Part shown: positions 5,495 through 6,380 of the stretch, piece by piece
How positions within the stretch are numbered: the stretch's first letter is position 1
How the letters are laid out: each line of letters opens with the position of its first letter
From: Alysiella sp.
GTDB lineage: Bacteria; Pseudomonadota; Gammaproteobacteria; Burkholderiales; Neisseriaceae
Length of the DNA: 6,380 nucleotides
NCBI RefSeq assembly: GCF_030525755.1
Contig: NZ_JAUNEC010000069.1
Span: 1-6,380, forward strand
Reading direction: 5' to 3'
Program-made: the position numbers and the translations under genes
The notes under the pieces: model-generated
Databases searched by the model: none
The model's input: only the letters and a program-made list of their open reading frames with translations
What the model was told of the DNA's origin: nothing

Positions 5495-5530
5495 AGGCTG
5501 TCTGAAACGTTTGCTGTTTTCAGGCAGCCT
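5495..5530. repeat. Inverted DUS pair at the mnmM-ribF junction, one arm imperfect
   Basis: AGGCTGTCTGAA (5495-5506) and TTCAGGCAGCCT (5519-5530) form an inverted pair whose single difference is a T-G wobble, extended by one A-T pair. The right arm is an exact DUS on the - strand and contains the mnmM stop codon. A T run (TGATTTTTT) follows only in the + direction, where there is no gene, so it is a poor terminator for mnmM. Confidence 0.7.
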
Positions 5531-6110
5531 TGATTTTTTCTACCGCAATCACAAAAGGAGGACAATTCGGACGATTAAGTAAAGCGTATTGCATCACACG
5601 ATAATTTTGTGTCGGTAATTGACTAAAAAACCTTTCCAATGCCTGTTTTTCCAATTTACCTGTTTGGTGCCCATGATAAATCACAACCACCAATAAACCG
5701 CCTTCTTTCAATAAATTCAAAGCCACTTTTATGGCTTGAACGCTGGTTTCTGGCATTGTGGTAATGTTTTTATCGCCCGATGGCAAATAGCCTAAATTGA
5801 ATACTGCCGCAGAAAGTTGAACCGAAATATATTGAGCAGCATTTTCATGCCCATCTTGTATCAATTTAACGTGATTGCATAAACCATGTATTTGCAAACG
5901 TTGAGCTGTGGCATCAAGTGCTGCTGCCTGAATATCAAAAGCATAAACCTTGCCTGTATTACCTACACATTGTGCCAACAATAATGTGTCATGACCATTG
6001 CCTGCTGTACCGTCCATCACATCATCACCAGCTTGAATGTGGCTACGCAATAATTGATGAACAAAGGACAAAATATTAGGTAGCGCATGAGTATTCATGA
6101 TTTCATTCAT
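5520..6110 (-). CDS. mnmM: tRNA wobble-uridine aminomethyl methyltransferase, YtqB/MnmM family
   Basis: This 196-aa class I SAM-dependent methyltransferase resembles B. subtilis YtqB (about 194 aa) along its whole length. Members complete 5-methylaminomethyl-2-thiouridine at tRNA position 34 by methylating the aminomethyl group. Visible motifs are the SAM site DGTAGNGHDTLLLA (33-46), VYAFDIQ with the acidic end of strand 2 (55-61), the family motif FNLGYLPSGDKNITTMPET (104-122), IYHGH (144-148) and NRPNCPPF (179-186). The start at 6110 is chosen. An in-frame ATG at 6098 is also possible, and the upstream GGGA is a weak ribosome site. The stop TGA lies inside a DUS at the 3' end. It heads a - strand run with ribF and ppsR and is divergent from metG, another tRNA-related gene. 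Confidence 0.87.
   Translation of the reverse strand: MNEIMNTHALPNILSFVHQLLRSHIQAGDDVMDGTAGNGHDTLLLAQCVGNTGKVYAFDIQAAALDATAQRLQIHGLCNHVKLIQDGHENAAQYISVQLSAAVFNLGYLPSGDKNITTMPETSVQAIKVALNLLKEGGLLVVVIYHGHQTGKLEKQALERFFSQLPTQNYRVMQYALLNRPNCPPFVIAVEKIKAA
5923..5932 (+). repeat. DUS core inside mnmM
   Basis: Exact GCTGCCTGAA. On the gene strand it encodes Gln-Ala-Ala in DIQAAALD, just after the SAM-binding aspartate. Confidence 0.85.
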
Positions 6111-6214
6111 TTATTTTCCCAAGTTAAATACAGCAAGCATTGGTCTCTACACATACCAAGTCATTATCCCAATTTAATTTTTTTCCATATTGAGATATTT
6201 ATCATGCTTACTAA

Positions 6215-6224
6215 GCTGCCTGAA
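6215..6224 (+). repeat. DUS core in the mnmM-metG divergent gap
   Basis: Exact GCTGCCTGAA in the 179-bp gap between the two divergent genes, preceded by AA. Confidence 0.85.
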
Positions 6225-6240
6225 AACAAAAAACATGCGA

Positions 6241-6253
6241 ATTATGGCATAAT
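6241..6253. promoter_or_regulatory. Palindrome with a possible -10 box upstream of metG
   Basis: ATTATG and CATAAT form a perfect 13-bp dyad around one G. On the + strand CATAAT (6248-6253) matches five of six -10 bases and lies 36 bp before the metG ATG. The same hexamer faces the other way for mnmM. No convincing -35 is found at normal spacing on either strand, so the assignment is tentative. On the - strand a GATAAT near 6163-6168 is another -10 candidate for mnmM. Confidence 0.3.
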
Positions 6254-6289
6254 CCGACATCATTAAATTACTCAAACACACCAATTATC

Positions 6290-6380
6290 ATGACAAACAA
6301 ACGCAAAATACTCGTTACCTCCGCCCTGCCCTACGCCAACGGCGCAATCCACTTGGGACACATGGTGGAACACATTCAAA
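6290..6380 (+). CDS. metG: Methionyl-tRNA synthetase, N-terminal 30 residues (runs off window)
   Basis: Thirty codons from ATG at 6290 read MTNKRKILVTSALPYANGAI followed by HLGHMVEHIQ. This is the start of class I methionyl-tRNA synthetase: the TSALPYANG segment and the HLGH (HIGH-type) ATP-binding motif are both characteristic. The enzyme charges initiator and elongator tRNA-Met with methionine. The gene continues past the right edge, so the KMSKS loop and the C-terminal part cannot be judged. There is no obvious Shine-Dalgarno (AACACACCAATTATC precedes the ATG). It is transcribed away from mnmM across a 179-bp gap. Confidence 0.95.
   Translation, partial: MTNKRKILVTSALPYANGAIHLGHMVEHIQ

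Noticed and set aside
6140..6159. TTGGT/ACCAA inverted repeat upstream of mnmM as an operator
   Set aside because: The arms are only 5 bp with a 10-nt spacer. That is expected by chance in a gap of this size.

Overview
The window looks like chromosomal DNA from a member of the Neisseriaceae outside the genus Neisseria. The strongest clue is the DNA uptake sequence (DUS). The core GCTGCCTGAA, or its complement, occurs 11 times by my count, five of them as the full 12-mer AGGCTGCCTGAA. That dialect is the one described for Simonsiella and relatives (I would consider Simonsiella, Alysiella and Conchiformibius), not the GCCGTCTGAA of Neisseria. A Correia-type repeat (CREE), a hallmark of neisserial genomes, and AT-rich intergenic DNA agree with this. 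The genus is an inference; the family is fairly secure.

Layout. Positions 1-52 hold the 3' end of a serine tRNA on the + strand, followed by a hairpin terminator. From 129 to 352 there is no gene, but a 135-bp segment bounded by perfect 15-bp inverted repeats lies there. From 353 to 3293, three genes lie on the - strand. In order of transcription they are an AhpD-like carboxymuconolactone decarboxylase family protein (3293-2745), an acyl-CoA dehydrogenase-fold flavoprotein without the usual catalytic glutamate motif (2534-1431), and the ATPase of a nitrate/sulfonate-type ABC importer (1147-353). The gaps between them are structured: a hairpin cluster with a strong - strand terminator (2582-2701) lies between the first two, and a 110-bp CREE plus a palindromic candidate operator lie between the last two.

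A + strand tRNA with anticodon CAT (3454-3529), with its own promoter and terminator, separates this group from a second run of - strand genes: mnmM (tRNA wobble-uridine methyltransferase, 6110-5520), ribF (riboflavin kinase/FAD synthetase, 5447-4518) and ppsR (PEP synthase regulator, 4421-3600). Inverted DUS pairs lie in or beside both intergenic gaps of this run. At the right edge, metG (methionyl-tRNA synthetase) starts divergently at 6290 and runs out of the window.

How the genes fit together. The right half is housekeeping: translation (mnmM, metG, tRNAs), flavin cofactor synthesis (ribF) and control of PEP synthase (ppsR). The left half is accessory metabolism. An ABC importer ATPase, an acyl-CoA-dehydrogenase-like oxidoreductase and an AhpD-like protein recur together in organosulfur or other small-molecule scavenging loci, so a sulfur-acquisition role is a reasonable hypothesis. 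The substrate cannot be read from the sequence, and neither a permease nor a binding protein is present. I see no CRISPR array, prophage, toxin-antitoxin pair or intact insertion sequence.
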